DNA of 64,000 nucleotides from Oscillospiraceae bacterium. GTDB taxonomy: Bacteria; Bacillota; Clostridia; Oscillospirales; Oscillospiraceae. The translations under genes and the position numbers were made by a program. Where the stretch lies: NCBI GenBank assembly GCA_017435525.1, contig JAFSEW010000034.1, forward strand, positions 1 through 64,000. The letters are read 5' to 3'. Shown one piece after another: positions 22,299 through 33,761 of the stretch. Numbering within the stretch: position 1 is the stretch's first letter; every line of letters starts with the position of its first letter. The notes below the pieces were generated by a model. It had not been told where the DNA came from and searched no databases. It saw only the letters and a list, made by a program, of their open reading frames with translations.

Positions 22299-22738
22299 TT
22301 GCCCCACTCCCTTCTCAGAATCAGTGCATCTTCTTTTGGGTTACGATAGTAATTGAGTCTGCGTCCAACCTGCTGAAAGCCCAGTTTTCCGTACAACGCC
22401 TTTGCGGGCTCATTGGAGGCACGGACTTCAAGGGTCAGGCATGTGACATCATTTTCCTTAAGAGCTGCCACAAGGCGCTCTACGAGCTCCTGCGCCACGC
22501 CTTGCCTGCGGCATTGCGGATGCACAGCAATATTCATCATATCCGCCCAGCCCATGACACTCTGGGAACCAACATAGCCCACAACCGTTTCCCCATCCAG
22601 CGCCACAAGCCAGAGAGAGAGGCTGTTTTCAAGTTCCGCGGCAATACTGTTCTCGCTCCAGGGATCGTGGAAGCAAATCTTTTCCAGCTGTGCAATCTGA
22701 GCCACATGGGCATGGGTCATAGGAACATAGTGAATCAT
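22295..22738 (-). CDS. rimI: Ribosomal protein S18-alanine N-acetyltransferase RimI-like
   Basis: 147 residues; the ATG overlaps the polA stop (ATGA), so translation is coupled. GNAT fold: IAQLEKICFHDPWSENSIAAEL at the N-terminus is the RimI start signature, MMNIAVHPQCRRQGVAQELVERL holds the acetyl-CoA loop, and LEVRASNEPAKALYGKLGFQQVGRRLNYY is the C-terminal half. RimI acetylates the N-terminal alanine of S18 and is commonly linked to tsaD, as here. The usual neighbour tsaB is not between them. Confidence 0.92.
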   Translation of the reverse strand: MIHYVPMTHAHVAQIAQLEKICFHDPWSENSIAAELENSLSLWLVALDGETVVGYVGSQSVMGWADMMNIAVHPQCRRQGVAQELVERLVAALKENDVTCLTLEVRASNEPAKALYGKLGFQQVGRRLNYYRNPKEDALILRREWGK

Positions 22739-25266
22739 TTCGCGTCGTACCAACTCTTTCCCCACTTGGCTTCAGCCTGCAGCGGAACGGACAGCGATGC
22801 AACGCTTTCCATTTCCCGGCTCACCAAAGCGGCAACCTCCGCGGCAATCTCCTCGGGGCACTCCACGATCAATTCGTCATGAACCTGCAGCAGCAGCTGT
22901 GCCTGGGGATACTTTGCAGCCAGCGCATTTTCCACCCGGATCATAGCCAGTTTGATCAGATCCGCTGCTGTACCCTGAATGGGTGTGTTCAGGGTCATGC
23001 GCTCTGCACCCTGCCGGATATTGTAATTCGCGCTCTTCAGTTCGGGAATGTAGCGCTTACGGCCGTACATGGTGCTGGTGTAGCCGGATTCTCTGGCACT
23101 GTCCACCACCTGCTTCATATAGGCTTTCACCCCACGGTAATTGGACAGATAGTTATCAATATAGGCTTTTGCCTCATAGAAGCTAACACCGATATCATCT
23201 GCCAGTGAGAATTCCGAAATACCATAGACAATACCGAAGTTTACAGCCTTGGCATGCCGCCGCTGAAGGGGTGTTACATCCTGCGGTGTTACGCCGAAGA
23301 CCTGGGCAGCAGTGGCTGTGTGGATATCCATGCCGCCGCAGAAGGCAGCGCTCATGGCTTCATCTGCGGCAATATGCGCAAGGACACGCAGCTCGATCTG
23401 GCTGTAGTCTGCATCCACAAGAACGCAGCCTTCCTTGGGCACGAACATCTTCCGGATTTCCGCACCCAAGTCAGTCCGCACAGGGATATTCTGCAGATTC
23501 GGTTCTGTGGAAGAAAGCCGCCCGGTAGCCGTAACCAGATTCTGGAATGTGGTACGGATACGGCCGTCATCACAAACAACCTTCATCAGGCCATCGGCAT
23601 AGGTGGATTTTAACTTTGTCAGCATCCGGTAGTCCATAATGGCAGGGATAATCGGATGCTTATCCTTCAGCTTTTCCAGCACATCTGCATTGGTGGAATA
23701 GCCGGTCTTGGTCTTTTTCACAGGAGGCAGCCCCAATTTGTCAAACAGGAGCTCGCCCAGCTGTTTGGTGGAATTGATATTAAACGGGCCATCGGAATAC
23801 TGGAAAATCAGGGTCTCACAGTCTGCGATTCGCTGCGCCAGCATAATGCCAAACTGTTCCAGCTGCTGCCGGTCGATGGCGATGCCACGCTTTTCCATGG
23901 CGTAAAGCACAGAGCACAGGGGCAGCTCCATATCGAAGTACAGGCGCTCCATCCCCTGCTTGCGCAGTTCCTCTTTCAGCATATCTTCCAGATTCCAAAG
24001 TGCCTGCGCACAGGCAGCGGCATCTCCATCGTCCACGGTTGCTCCCAGGAATGTGGTTGCCAGCTTAGATACTGCATAATCCGCCTGAGAGGGATTCAGG
24101 TCATAGGCAGCCAGCGCGGTGTCAAAGCATACATTGCCTGCTGCAATTCCCAGCTCATCGAAGCTGTGCCGCGCTGTTTTACTGTCGTGAAGAATCAGAG
24201 AATCCGCAGCCCCGATCACAGTCTGCAAGCCAAAGGCTTCCATGGGCGTGACAACCGTAACGCCATCTTTCCAGGCAAGGCCAATACTGCCGTCCGCAGC
24301 AAGGTATACTGCCAGCTTTTCTCCGGCAGGCGGCAGCTGCTCCACTCTGGGAAGCTGTGCGCCTTTCTTTTCCGGCTTCGGCATTTCCATATCGGCCCCT
24401 CTGAGACCGTAGCGGTCAATCAGACGGACAAACTCCAGCTTCTGGAACAGCTGATAGAGCGCAGGCCGGTTGTAGGGCTGCACAATGGCATCCTCAGGCG
24501 CAAAATCAATGGGTGCTTCGCAGCGGATAGTTGCCAGGTCATAGGAAAGATAGGCATTTTCTTTTCCGGCTTCCAGCTTCTCCCGCATTTTGGGACGGAT
24601 GGCACTATCATCCAGATTGGCATACACACCATCCAGGGAGCCGAATTTCATCAGCAGATCCGTAGCCGTCTTGGGGCCGATACCCGCCACGCCGGGGATA
24701 TTATCGGAGCTGTCACCCATCAGAGCCTTGAGATCCACCATTTTCTTGGGTTCAAAGCCGTATTCCTCCCGGAATTTTTCCTGGGTATACAGGGTGGCCG
24801 TTGTCTGGCCGGGGCGGGAAATCACCAGCTTCACATGGACATTTTCATCAATCAGCTGCAGGCTGTCCCGGTCGCCGGTAACGATCACACACTCCCAGCC
24901 GTTATTGCTGCAGATACGCCCCACTGTGCCGATCACATCGTCCGCTTCCCAGCCCTGGCATGCATAGATGGGAATATTCATAGCCTGCAGCACCTGCTTC
25001 ATCACAGGCATCTGCTGGGCCAGTTCTTCCGGCATACCATGGCGGGTGGCCTTATAGCCATCGTATTGCAGATGGCGGAATGTGGGGCCATGGAGATCGA
25101 ACGCAACACAGACCGCGTCCGGCTGTTCTTCCTTCTCCATGCGCTCCAGAATATTCAGAAAACCGTAGACGGCATGGGTGTAGAGGCCTTCTCTGGTGGT
25201 CAGGGGACGAACACCAAAGTAAGCCCGGTTAATGACACTGTTGCCATCCAAAATCAGAAGTTTCAT
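22735..25266 (-). CDS. polA: DNA polymerase I
   Basis: 843 residues from the ATG at 25264-25266, overlapping the cysS stop (ATGA). Acts in Okazaki-fragment processing and repair. Domains: N-terminal 5'-3' exonuclease, ~1-290 (LLILDGNSVINRAYFG, VCVAFD, EADDVIGT, TGDRDSLQLI, LMGDSSDNIPG); a 3'-5' exonuclease-like middle that lacks the acidic catalytic residues (DSLILHDSK, CFDTALAAYDLNP), as in Bacillus enzymes; and the C-terminal polymerase (TGRLSSTEPNLQNIPVR, DADYSQIELRVLAH, AKAVNFGIVYGIS, LQVHDELIVE). So proofreading is probably absent. It sits under the Cys T-box with cysS. Confidence 0.97.
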   Translation of the reverse strand: MKLLILDGNSVINRAYFGVRPLTTREGLYTHAVYGFLNILERMEKEEQPDAVCVAFDLHGPTFRHLQYDGYKATRHGMPEELAQQMPVMKQVLQAMNIPIYACQGWEADDVIGTVGRICSNNGWECVIVTGDRDSLQLIDENVHVKLVISRPGQTTATLYTQEKFREEYGFEPKKMVDLKALMGDSSDNIPGVAGIGPKTATDLLMKFGSLDGVYANLDDSAIRPKMREKLEAGKENAYLSYDLATIRCEAPIDFAPEDAIVQPYNRPALYQLFQKLEFVRLIDRYGLRGADMEMPKPEKKGAQLPRVEQLPPAGEKLAVYLAADGSIGLAWKDGVTVVTPMEAFGLQTVIGAADSLILHDSKTARHSFDELGIAAGNVCFDTALAAYDLNPSQADYAVSKLATTFLGATVDDGDAAACAQALWNLEDMLKEELRKQGMERLYFDMELPLCSVLYAMEKRGIAIDRQQLEQFGIMLAQRIADCETLIFQYSDGPFNINSTKQLGELLFDKLGLPPVKKTKTGYSTNADVLEKLKDKHPIIPAIMDYRMLTKLKSTYADGLMKVVCDDGRIRTTFQNLVTATGRLSSTEPNLQNIPVRTDLGAEIRKMFVPKEGCVLVDADYSQIELRVLAHIAADEAMSAAFCGGMDIHTATAAQVFGVTPQDVTPLQRRHAKAVNFGIVYGISEFSLADDIGVSFYEAKAYIDNYLSNYRGVKAYMKQVVDSARESGYTSTMYGRKRYIPELKSANYNIRQGAERMTLNTPIQGTAADLIKLAMIRVENALAAKYPQAQLLLQVHDELIVECPEEIAAEVAALVSREMESVASLSVPLQAEAKWGKSWYDAK

Positions 25267-26678
25267 ACTTTCTTCCACTTGGTGCCCTGGGGTGTATCGA
25301 TGATTTCCACGCCCATGGCCTTCAGTTCATCACGGATACGGTCAGCCTCGGCAAAGTTCTTTGCCTTCTTTGCAGCAGTTCTGGCAGCAACCAGCGCATC
25401 AATTTCGGGATCGGCGGAAGCGGCAGCTTCTTCAGCTTCCTTCTTACGCAGTTCCTCAGCAGCCTTCAGCAGATCCAGGCTCAGCACCTGCTCAAAATCG
25501 GCAATGGCAGCCAGCTTGGTGGCATCACTGATCTTTGCCTTCAGCACATCGTACAGAGCGGTAACAGCCAAAGAGGTATTCAGATCGCCGTTCAGGGCCC
25601 CGGCAAAACGCTCCTTCAGGGCGTTCAGCGCAGTCTCATCCACTTCGCCCTCAGACTTCAGGGTTGCGATCTTGCTGACCAGCTTCTGGTAAGCAACGGC
25701 TGCATTGTCCAGGTTCTCCCAGGAGAACACCAGATTTCTGCGGTAGTGGCTCTGGAGGCAGAACAGGCGGTATGCCATGGGGTTGTAACCCTTCTTCTCC
25801 AGCAGGCTGACGGTCAGGAATTCGCCCTTGGACTTACTCATCTTGCCGTCATCGGTGTTCAGGTGACGAACATGGAACCAGTAGTTGCACCACTTGTGGC
25901 CCAGGTAGCTCTCAGACTGGGCAATCTCATTGGTGTGATGGGGGAAGGCATTGTCGATGCCGCCGGCGTGGATATCCAGATCCTCGCCCAGGTGCTTCAT
26001 GGAAATACCGGAGCACTCAATGTGCCAGCCGGGATAGCCCACACCCCAGGGAGAATCCCACTTCAGTGCCTGATCTTCGAACTTGGACTTGGTGAACCAC
26101 AGCACGAAGTCATTCTTGTTGCGCTTGTTGGTATCTTCCTCCACGCCCTCACGGACACCGATCGCCAGATCATCCTCATCATGATCGTTGAACACATAGT
26201 ACTTATCCAGCTTGGAAGTGTCAAAATACACATTGCCGCCGGCCAGGTATGCATAGTCCTTTTCAATGAGCCGGGAGACGATCTTGATATACTCATCGAT
26301 GCAATTGGTAGCGGGCTCGATGATTTCAGGCTTTTTGATGTTCAGCTTTTCGCAATCAGCAAAGAAAGCATCGGTATAGTACTGTGCAATCTCCATGACG
26401 GACTTGTTCTCGCGCTTTGCGCCCTTGAGCATCTTGTCTTCACCGGTATCGGCATCGGAAGACAGATGGCCAACATCCGTGATATTCATAACACGCTTGA
26501 CATTGTAGCCCAGGTATCTCAGGCTCTTTTCCAGCACATCTTCCATGATATAGGTGCGCAGGTTGCCGATATGGGCAAAATGATACACCGTGGGGCCACA
26601 GGTATACATCTTCACCAGATCAGGATTGTTGGGCTGGAACAGTTCTTTCTTACGGGTAAGAGAATTATAAAGATACAT
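25263..26678 (-). CDS. cysS: Cysteinyl-tRNA synthetase
   Basis: 471 residues from the ATG at 26676-26678, with ttggagg upstream. Class I synthetase charging tRNA-Cys. Cys27 in YTCGPTVYHFAHIGN starts the zinc site and HIGN is the signature; other motifs are MNITDVGHLSSDADTGEDKM, WHIECSGISMKHLG, DIHAGGIDNAFPHHTNEIAQSE and KMSKSKG. The C-terminal helical DALR region carries an Ala/Glu-rich linker (LRKKEAEEAAASADPE). It is controlled by the T-box leader just upstream and begins a four-gene operon in which every junction overlaps. Confidence 0.97.
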   Translation of the reverse strand: MYLYNSLTRKKELFQPNNPDLVKMYTCGPTVYHFAHIGNLRTYIMEDVLEKSLRYLGYNVKRVMNITDVGHLSSDADTGEDKMLKGAKRENKSVMEIAQYYTDAFFADCEKLNIKKPEIIEPATNCIDEYIKIVSRLIEKDYAYLAGGNVYFDTSKLDKYYVFNDHDEDDLAIGVREGVEEDTNKRNKNDFVLWFTKSKFEDQALKWDSPWGVGYPGWHIECSGISMKHLGEDLDIHAGGIDNAFPHHTNEIAQSESYLGHKWCNYWFHVRHLNTDDGKMSKSKGEFLTVSLLEKKGYNPMAYRLFCLQSHYRRNLVFSWENLDNAAVAYQKLVSKIATLKSEGEVDETALNALKERFAGALNGDLNTSLAVTALYDVLKAKISDATKLAAIADFEQVLSLDLLKAAEELRKKEAEEAAASADPEIDALVAARTAAKKAKNFAEADRIRDELKAMGVEIIDTPQGTKWKKV

Positions 26679-26711
26679 ATACGATTTCCTCCAATCGATA
26701 ATATATAAAAT

Positions 26712-26903
26712 AAAAACGCCTCTTATGCATGGCAGCACAAGAGGCGGTATTCACCGCGGTTCCACTCTCATTTATCACTTAAAATAGAATTCGCTCCCGG
26801 ACGCACTTTCACGCAGGCTAACCATCGGGGCTTTCAGCCGGTGACCCCAACTCTCTAAGGTGTCGCTTTACGATACTCTTTCCGTTCTCAGCGATATGCA
26901 GTT
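26712..26903 (-). promoter_or_regulatory. T-box leader of cysS (tRNA-Cys sensing riboswitch)
   Basis: The minus-strand leader holds the hallmarks: gaacggaaagagta near the start of stem I, agagagttgggg, the GCTGAAAGCCCC distal element, and the T-box antiterminator strand TGGAACCGCGG (+ strand 26754-26764). A terminator stem cgcctctt / aagaggcg (26717-26746) with a T-run follows. UGC codons that could be the specifier occur in gcctgcgtgaaagtgcgt. Uncharged tRNA-Cys should favour readthrough into cysS. Confidence 0.95.
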
Positions 26904-26909
26904 TCGATA

Positions 26910-26938
26910 ATTCTACCATTACACCAAACCTTTGTCAA
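26910..26938 (-). promoter_or_regulatory. Promoter of the cysS-polA-rimI-tsaD operon
   Basis: Minus-strand TTGACA (26933-26938), 17 bases, TAGAAT (26910-26915). Confidence 0.85.
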
Positions 26939-26958
26939 GTTCAGAAATTGATTGCAGG

Positions 26959-26990
26959 AAAGACCGGCACCCGCAGTGGGTGCCGGTTGT
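26959..26990 (-). terminator. Terminator after the beta-galactosidase gene
   Basis: Stem accggcaccc / gggtgccggt; minus-strand continuation is ctttcc, a weak T-run. Confidence 0.75.
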
Positions 26991-26991
26991 T

Positions 26992-29973
<2,982 letters not shown>

Positions 29974-30825
29974 TCAGCCACCCAGATTCTCAATAAAAAT
30001 CTGCGTTCTTTCTTCTTCATAGGCGTCATACTGGCGCAGCACAAACCGGGGAAGCGCTTCATCCGTAAAGGCTTCCCAGCTCTCTTCTTCCCAGTCCGCC
30101 ATAATCGGGTAGAAGTGAATGCCCATTTTCTTTGCGGCAGTCATGTCAGCCGGGGCATCGCCAACCATCAGGATGTTTTCAGACTGATATCCCTGGGCAA
30201 TCATAGCAGCAATGCAGCTTTCCACGCCGCTGGAATCCGGGGTCAGGATACAATTGGCATACGGCAGCAGGCCGTGGCGTTCCCACTCACCCTGCACAGA
30301 TACGCTGTTGGCACCGGAAATCACCGCAATATCCGCGTAGCGGGCAGCGGCAGCCAGCGCCGCACGAACACCGCCGAAGGGCTTGCGCAGTGCATCCGGC
30401 AGCTTGGTGATTTCATCATTGACAGTCAGACTCCAGTTCAGGGCTTTCTGCATGCACAGCTTGCCCTCCGGGTCCGTTTCGGCTTCAATGGCTTCCGCCA
30501 GCTCCTCATGGGTAAGCGTCTGGGAAGTCTCCGCCCAGGCCTTCAGCGTCTCCACACCGGGAATCCGGGTATATTTTTCATTCACCTCGCCCAAAAGCAG
30601 GGCCAGCGCTTTAAAGCGGCGGATGCCGCGGGTCATCTGCAGCAGATTGATATCAGTCCAGCGGCGCAGAATGGCATCCTCCCATTCTTCCAACCCCCAT
30701 TCCACAGTCAGGCTGGGGCCAAAGCAATGGAAGTGCTTGCAGTTCATGGTATCCATGACGCAGCCGTCAGAATCCACACAGATTAAAAAATCGTGTTCTC
30801 TGACGAAGAAATCCTCAACAGACAT
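29974..30825 (-). CDS. HAD-family hydrolase
   Basis: 283 residues from the ATG at 30823-30825 (ttggaggcgtt upstream). Motif I is FLICVDSDGCVMDTM, an atypical DxDGC form of the usual DxDGT; motif II is VISGANS; motif III is ILMVGDAPADMTAAKKMG. A long alpha-helical cap lies between (WGLEEWEDAILRRW, LTHEELAEAIEAE). Probable phosphatase of a sugar or polyol phosphate; the substrate is unknown. It precedes lacZ on the same strand and has its own promoter with a palindromic operator, so sugar control is plausible. Confidence 0.82.
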   Translation of the reverse strand: MSVEDFFVREHDFLICVDSDGCVMDTMNCKHFHCFGPSLTVEWGLEEWEDAILRRWTDINLLQMTRGIRRFKALALLLGEVNEKYTRIPGVETLKAWAETSQTLTHEELAEAIEAETDPEGKLCMQKALNWSLTVNDEITKLPDALRKPFGGVRAALAAAARYADIAVISGANSVSVQGEWERHGLLPYANCILTPDSSGVESCIAAMIAQGYQSENILMVGDAPADMTAAKKMGIHFYPIMADWEEESWEAFTDEALPRFVLRQYDAYEEERTQIFIENLGG

Positions 30826-30849
30826 AACGCCTCCAAATACGATGCTATC

Positions 30850-30864
30850 ACAGTACGATACTGT
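30850..30864. promoter_or_regulatory. Palindromic operator candidate upstream of the HAD-lacZ genes
   Basis: Perfect inverted repeat ACAGTA-CGA-TACTGT located just downstream of the minus-strand TATAAT, where a bound repressor would block transcription. Confidence 0.6.
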
Positions 30865-30876
30865 CGTTTTTTGTTT

Positions 30877-30905
30877 ATTATACACTTACGGTATTATTTT
30901 GCAAA
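30877..30905 (-). promoter_or_regulatory. Promoter of the HAD-lacZ genes
   Basis: Minus-strand TTTGCA (30900-30905), 17 bases, TATAAT (30877-30882). Confidence 0.7.
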
Positions 30906-30947
30906 GGAATTTTTTGCCATTCATAAGAAAAATTTAAGGATATGTTA

Positions 30948-30976
30948 AAGACTTTTCTTGTGCTTTCTGCTATAAT
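30948..30976 (+). promoter_or_regulatory. Extended -10 promoter of the C39-like peptidase gene
   Basis: TGCTATAAT (30968-30976) is an extended -10 box; the -35 (AAGACT, 30948-30953) is weak. Confidence 0.7.
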
Positions 30977-31003
30977 TTCCCCGTAATTACGGGAGGTTCC
31001 GCT

Positions 31004-31795
31004 ATGAAAACCATTACAAAGGGCAAACGCCTGCTTCTGATCGTTCTTCTGGTTCTTCTTCTGGCATGGCCTGTATATCAGGCAGGACATCGGCTTTCAG
31101 GAGAACTTCGCTACTATTTCAAAACGCCTTCCCAGGCTGAGCAAACCATTCACGCCTATGCCAAGGAAAACGGTCTGCATTACAGTGACTATCCCAAGGA
31201 TTTAATTGCGCTTTTGGAACGAAACGCCGAAACGCAAACTTTCGTCTTAGAGTATCCCCTGAAAAAGGATCAGGCAGTCACTGTTGATCTTTCTCAATAC
31301 CCCACGGACAGTGTTCCCCTGTTTTTGCAATGGGATCAACAGTGGGGATATTTGCCTTACGGCAGCGGGATCGCCGCAATCACCGGCTGCGGCCCCATGT
31401 GTCTTTCCATGGCCGGGTTTTACCTGACCGGCAACGCAGACTTTGCACCGGACAAAATGTTGGCCTTTGCCGCAGACAATGGCTATTATGCTGCCGGCTA
31501 CGGCTCGTCATGGACGCTGATCAGCGAAGGTGCCGGGAAACTGGGGCTGAAGGCAACGGAACTTCCCCTGGTAAAGAGCCGCATTTTCAACAATCTGGAA
31601 GCAGGCAATCCGGTGATCTGCGTTATGGGGCCGGGAGATTTTACCACCACCGGACATTTCATTATCATGGTGGGCTGCAAGGACGGTCTGATTCAGATCA
31701 ACGACCCCAACAGTGTTTCAAATTCGGAAAAACTTTGGCGCTATGAGGATATTGAAGGCCAGATCAGAAACCTCTGGGCCCTGGAAACTGCATAA
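31004..31795 (+). CDS. C39-like papain-fold peptidase, membrane-anchored
   Basis: 263 residues. An N-terminal signal anchor (KRLLLIVLLVLLLAWPVYQAG) places the domain outside. The catalytic region starts at LFLQWDQQWGYLPYG, with the active cysteine in GCGPMCLSMAGFYL (Cys129), the His in TTGHFIIMVG and the Asn/Asp in INDPNS, the Peptidase_C39_2 pattern. Such proteins act on the cell envelope or export peptides, but the substrate is unknown here. A gggaggttccgct site precedes the ATG, and the gene is a single-gene unit that converges with the GDPD gene on a terminator. Confidence 0.88.
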   Translation: MKTITKGKRLLLIVLLVLLLAWPVYQAGHRLSGELRYYFKTPSQAEQTIHAYAKENGLHYSDYPKDLIALLERNAETQTFVLEYPLKKDQAVTVDLSQYPTDSVPLFLQWDQQWGYLPYGSGIAAITGCGPMCLSMAGFYLTGNADFAPDKMLAFAADNGYYAAGYGSSWTLISEGAGKLGLKATELPLVKSRIFNNLEAGNPVICVMGPGDFTTTGHFIIMVGCKDGLIQINDPNSVSNSEKLWRYEDIEGQIRNLWALETA

Positions 31796-31796
31796 A

Positions 31797-31831
31797 AATA
31801 ACCGGACAGCTCTGCTGTCCGGTTATTTTAT
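31797..31831. terminator. Bidirectional terminator, C39 peptidase / GDPD copy 2
   Basis: Stem aataaccggacagc / gctgtccggttatt with T-run on both strands. Confidence 0.88.
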
Positions 31832-32650
31832 TCAATCGTGCAAACCCTTTTCCCGCAAATGCCGCAGCATGGCATAGGGGTCATCAGGGTTTACCATACG
31901 GCTGCCCCAGGCAAAGCCCTGGTCAAAACGCCAGTATTCTTTCAGACTGGGTGCCAGCAACGGCATAATCCCCTTTTCCAGCAGGTAATCAAACCATTCT
32001 TTGGGGCACAGCGGTTCTTCGTACATATGCACGGAGCCGTCAGGCAATTGGTATCTGTGCTGCATGCAGGCCACATCAATGAAACTTTCCGGATCAATTT
32101 CCATAGGACCCAGAATAAACCAGGGATAGAATCCGTGATAGTGGAAAGCCTTACCGAAGCGGCGGTAAACCCGCTGGAGAATCCGGCCGTCAAAGGAATT
32201 GATCCAGGTTCTGTCACCCACCCCATAGTCCATCAGCATATCCGCGATTTTGTCGCAGCAGGCATAGGCAAAGGCTTCGTTCCCCTCTGTGGGGTAATCC
32301 TTAAATTCAATATTCAGCAGCAGCGCAGGATGCTCCAGCGCAATGTCCAACAATTCCCGCAGGGTTGCCGGGGGTTCCGGCGGAAAAGCACCTTTTGCAT
32401 GCACCGCTGCATTCAGCTGCCGGATCTGCGCCAGCGTCAGATCGCACACCCGCCCGGTGCCATCGGTGGTGCGCGCTACCGTTTCATCGTGCATCAGGAT
32501 CAGTTCCCCATCCAGGGTCATCCGCACATCCGTTTCGATCATATCCACGCCTGCCGCCACAGCAAGGCGCATTGCAGCCATGGTATTCTCTATGCCATGT
32601 ACCCGGTCACCCCGGTGGCCGCTGACCAGAATCTTTTCCGAGTATTTCAT
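31832..32650 (-). CDS. Glycerophosphodiester phosphodiesterase family protein (copy 2)
   Basis: 272 residues from the ATG at 32648-32650, one base after the PHP gene stop, so translation is coupled. GDPD motifs: SGHRGDRVHGIENTMAA, ETDVRMTLDGELILMHDETVARTTDGTG, NIEFKDYP, and MVNPDDPYAML at the end. It carries an insert with YHGFYPWFILGP that parallels HGFYPYDRMF of copy 1 at 15,807, so the two belong to one subfamily. Cytosolic. The partner PHP gene suggests a two-step phosphoester pathway. Confidence 0.9.
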   Translation of the reverse strand: MKYSEKILVSGHRGDRVHGIENTMAAMRLAVAAGVDMIETDVRMTLDGELILMHDETVARTTDGTGRVCDLTLAQIRQLNAAVHAKGAFPPEPPATLRELLDIALEHPALLLNIEFKDYPTEGNEAFAYACCDKIADMLMDYGVGDRTWINSFDGRILQRVYRRFGKAFHYHGFYPWFILGPMEIDPESFIDVACMQHRYQLPDGSVHMYEEPLCPKEWFDYLLEKGIMPLLAPSLKEYWRFDQGFAWGSRMVNPDDPYAMLRHLREKGLHD

Positions 32651-32651
32651 A

Positions 32652-33611
32652 TCAGTCAAACCAGTAAGGCTGGGGATAGGCACGGTTACCCTTGGAGTCC
32701 ATCAGCTGAACAAAGATGAAAGGTTCCTTTTCGCGAACAGGTGCCAGGGGGATTTCTGCACGGGTGATCGTATCCCCATCCGCATCCACCCGGGCCGCCT
32801 TCACCGTATGCACACCGGACACGATGATGCGCTGCACGGGAGAACACTCCAGTACCAGCATATCCCGCTCCTCATCAATGTAGAATTCCTTGATCTCCGG
32901 TCCTGTGGAAGCATAAAATCTGCCGTTTTCCAATGCGTCGGCAAAATCCGCGTAAGTCAGCTGGGGCATAGACATCATGATGAAGCCGCCCAGCGTGTCA
33001 TCCGTGACGCTGATGGTTCCGTCTTCCCGGAAGCCTGCATGGTTATCATCCACAGCTGTTGCCCAGGCCCGCTTGCCCTCTGCCAGATACATGGAATAAT
33101 GGCTCTGGCCGTCGCCGTTGTTGTAGAGTTTGAAGCTGCCGTGGTTATATACTTCAAAGGTATCGATACCGGTAATTCCGTTTACCTCTTCCGTGGACTG
33201 CCGGGACCAGGCAGGATGATTCAACCCGCAGAGCCAGCCCTTTTTCTTCATGGCGGCAATATAGCGGTTGATCACGCCCACATCGTAGGTAGGCTCTTCC
33301 GGAATGTATTCCGCAGTTGCGGGGTCCTTCGCCCAGAAATTGATATGGCAGAGTTTATACTTCAGAGGCTTATGGTTCAGATCCAGGCAGGTAAAAGCAG
33401 CTTCCACACCGGCAACGGGCAGAAACTCCTGATCTTCCAGTTCTGCATGCCAGCAGAACTTGGAATGGTCCGTAAAGGCAACGATACTGTAGCCATGACT
33501 TTTATACCAGTCCTTCACCTGGGCGGCGGTCATGTTGCCGTCGCTGAGAGTGGTGTGACAGTGCAGGTTCGCTTTAAACCAGGGGCCGTTCTTTTTCAGC
33601 AGATCAATCAT
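32652..33611 (-). CDS. PHP-domain phosphoesterase
   Basis: 319 residues. The PHP motifs are clear: KANLHCHTTLSDG (HxH), VAFTDHSKF (DH), GVEAAF, LCGLNHPAWS and AVDDNHAG, which supply metal-binding His/Asp/Glu for a trinuclear site. The C-terminal ~80 residues form a beta-rich domain (FYASTGPEIKEFYI, SGVHTVKAARVDADG). The TFSG/PHP group includes phosphatases of small phosphoesters. A ggagggatttccc site precedes the ATG and a TTGCCA/TATAAT promoter lies upstream. It forms an operon with GDPD copy 2. Confidence 0.87.
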   Translation of the reverse strand: MIDLLKKNGPWFKANLHCHTTLSDGNMTAAQVKDWYKSHGYSIVAFTDHSKFCWHAELEDQEFLPVAGVEAAFTCLDLNHKPLKYKLCHINFWAKDPATAEYIPEEPTYDVGVINRYIAAMKKKGWLCGLNHPAWSRQSTEEVNGITGIDTFEVYNHGSFKLYNNGDGQSHYSMYLAEGKRAWATAVDDNHAGFREDGTISVTDDTLGGFIMMSMPQLTYADFADALENGRFYASTGPEIKEFYIDEERDMLVLECSPVQRIIVSGVHTVKAARVDADGDTITRAEIPLAPVREKEPFIFVQLMDSKGNRAYPQPYWFD

Positions 33612-33634
33612 GGGAAATCCCTCCTTTTTCTGCG

Positions 33635-33663
33635 ATTATAGCATAGCTGTTATTTTTTGGCAA
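33635..33663 (-). promoter_or_regulatory. Promoter of the PHP-GDPD operon
   Basis: Minus-strand TTGCCA (33658-33663), 17 bases, TATAAT (33635-33640). Confidence 0.8.
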
Positions 33664-33702
33664 GAATATACAGGAATTTTCCATAAGGAACACCGTTTTC
33701 AT

Positions 33703-33731
33703 TTGACAACACCTGTGCAGTTTGCTATACT
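33703..33731 (+). promoter_or_regulatory. Promoter of the cytidylate-kinase-like gene
   Basis: TTGACA (33703-33708), 17 bases, TATACT (33726-33731). Confidence 0.85.
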
Positions 33732-33761
33732 GAAAGCAGAAATCAGCAAGGAGGTCTCTCT

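Noticed and set aside
23656..25692. A 678-residue plus-strand frame opposite polA and cysS.
   Set aside because: Shadow; both genes opposite it have full motif sets.
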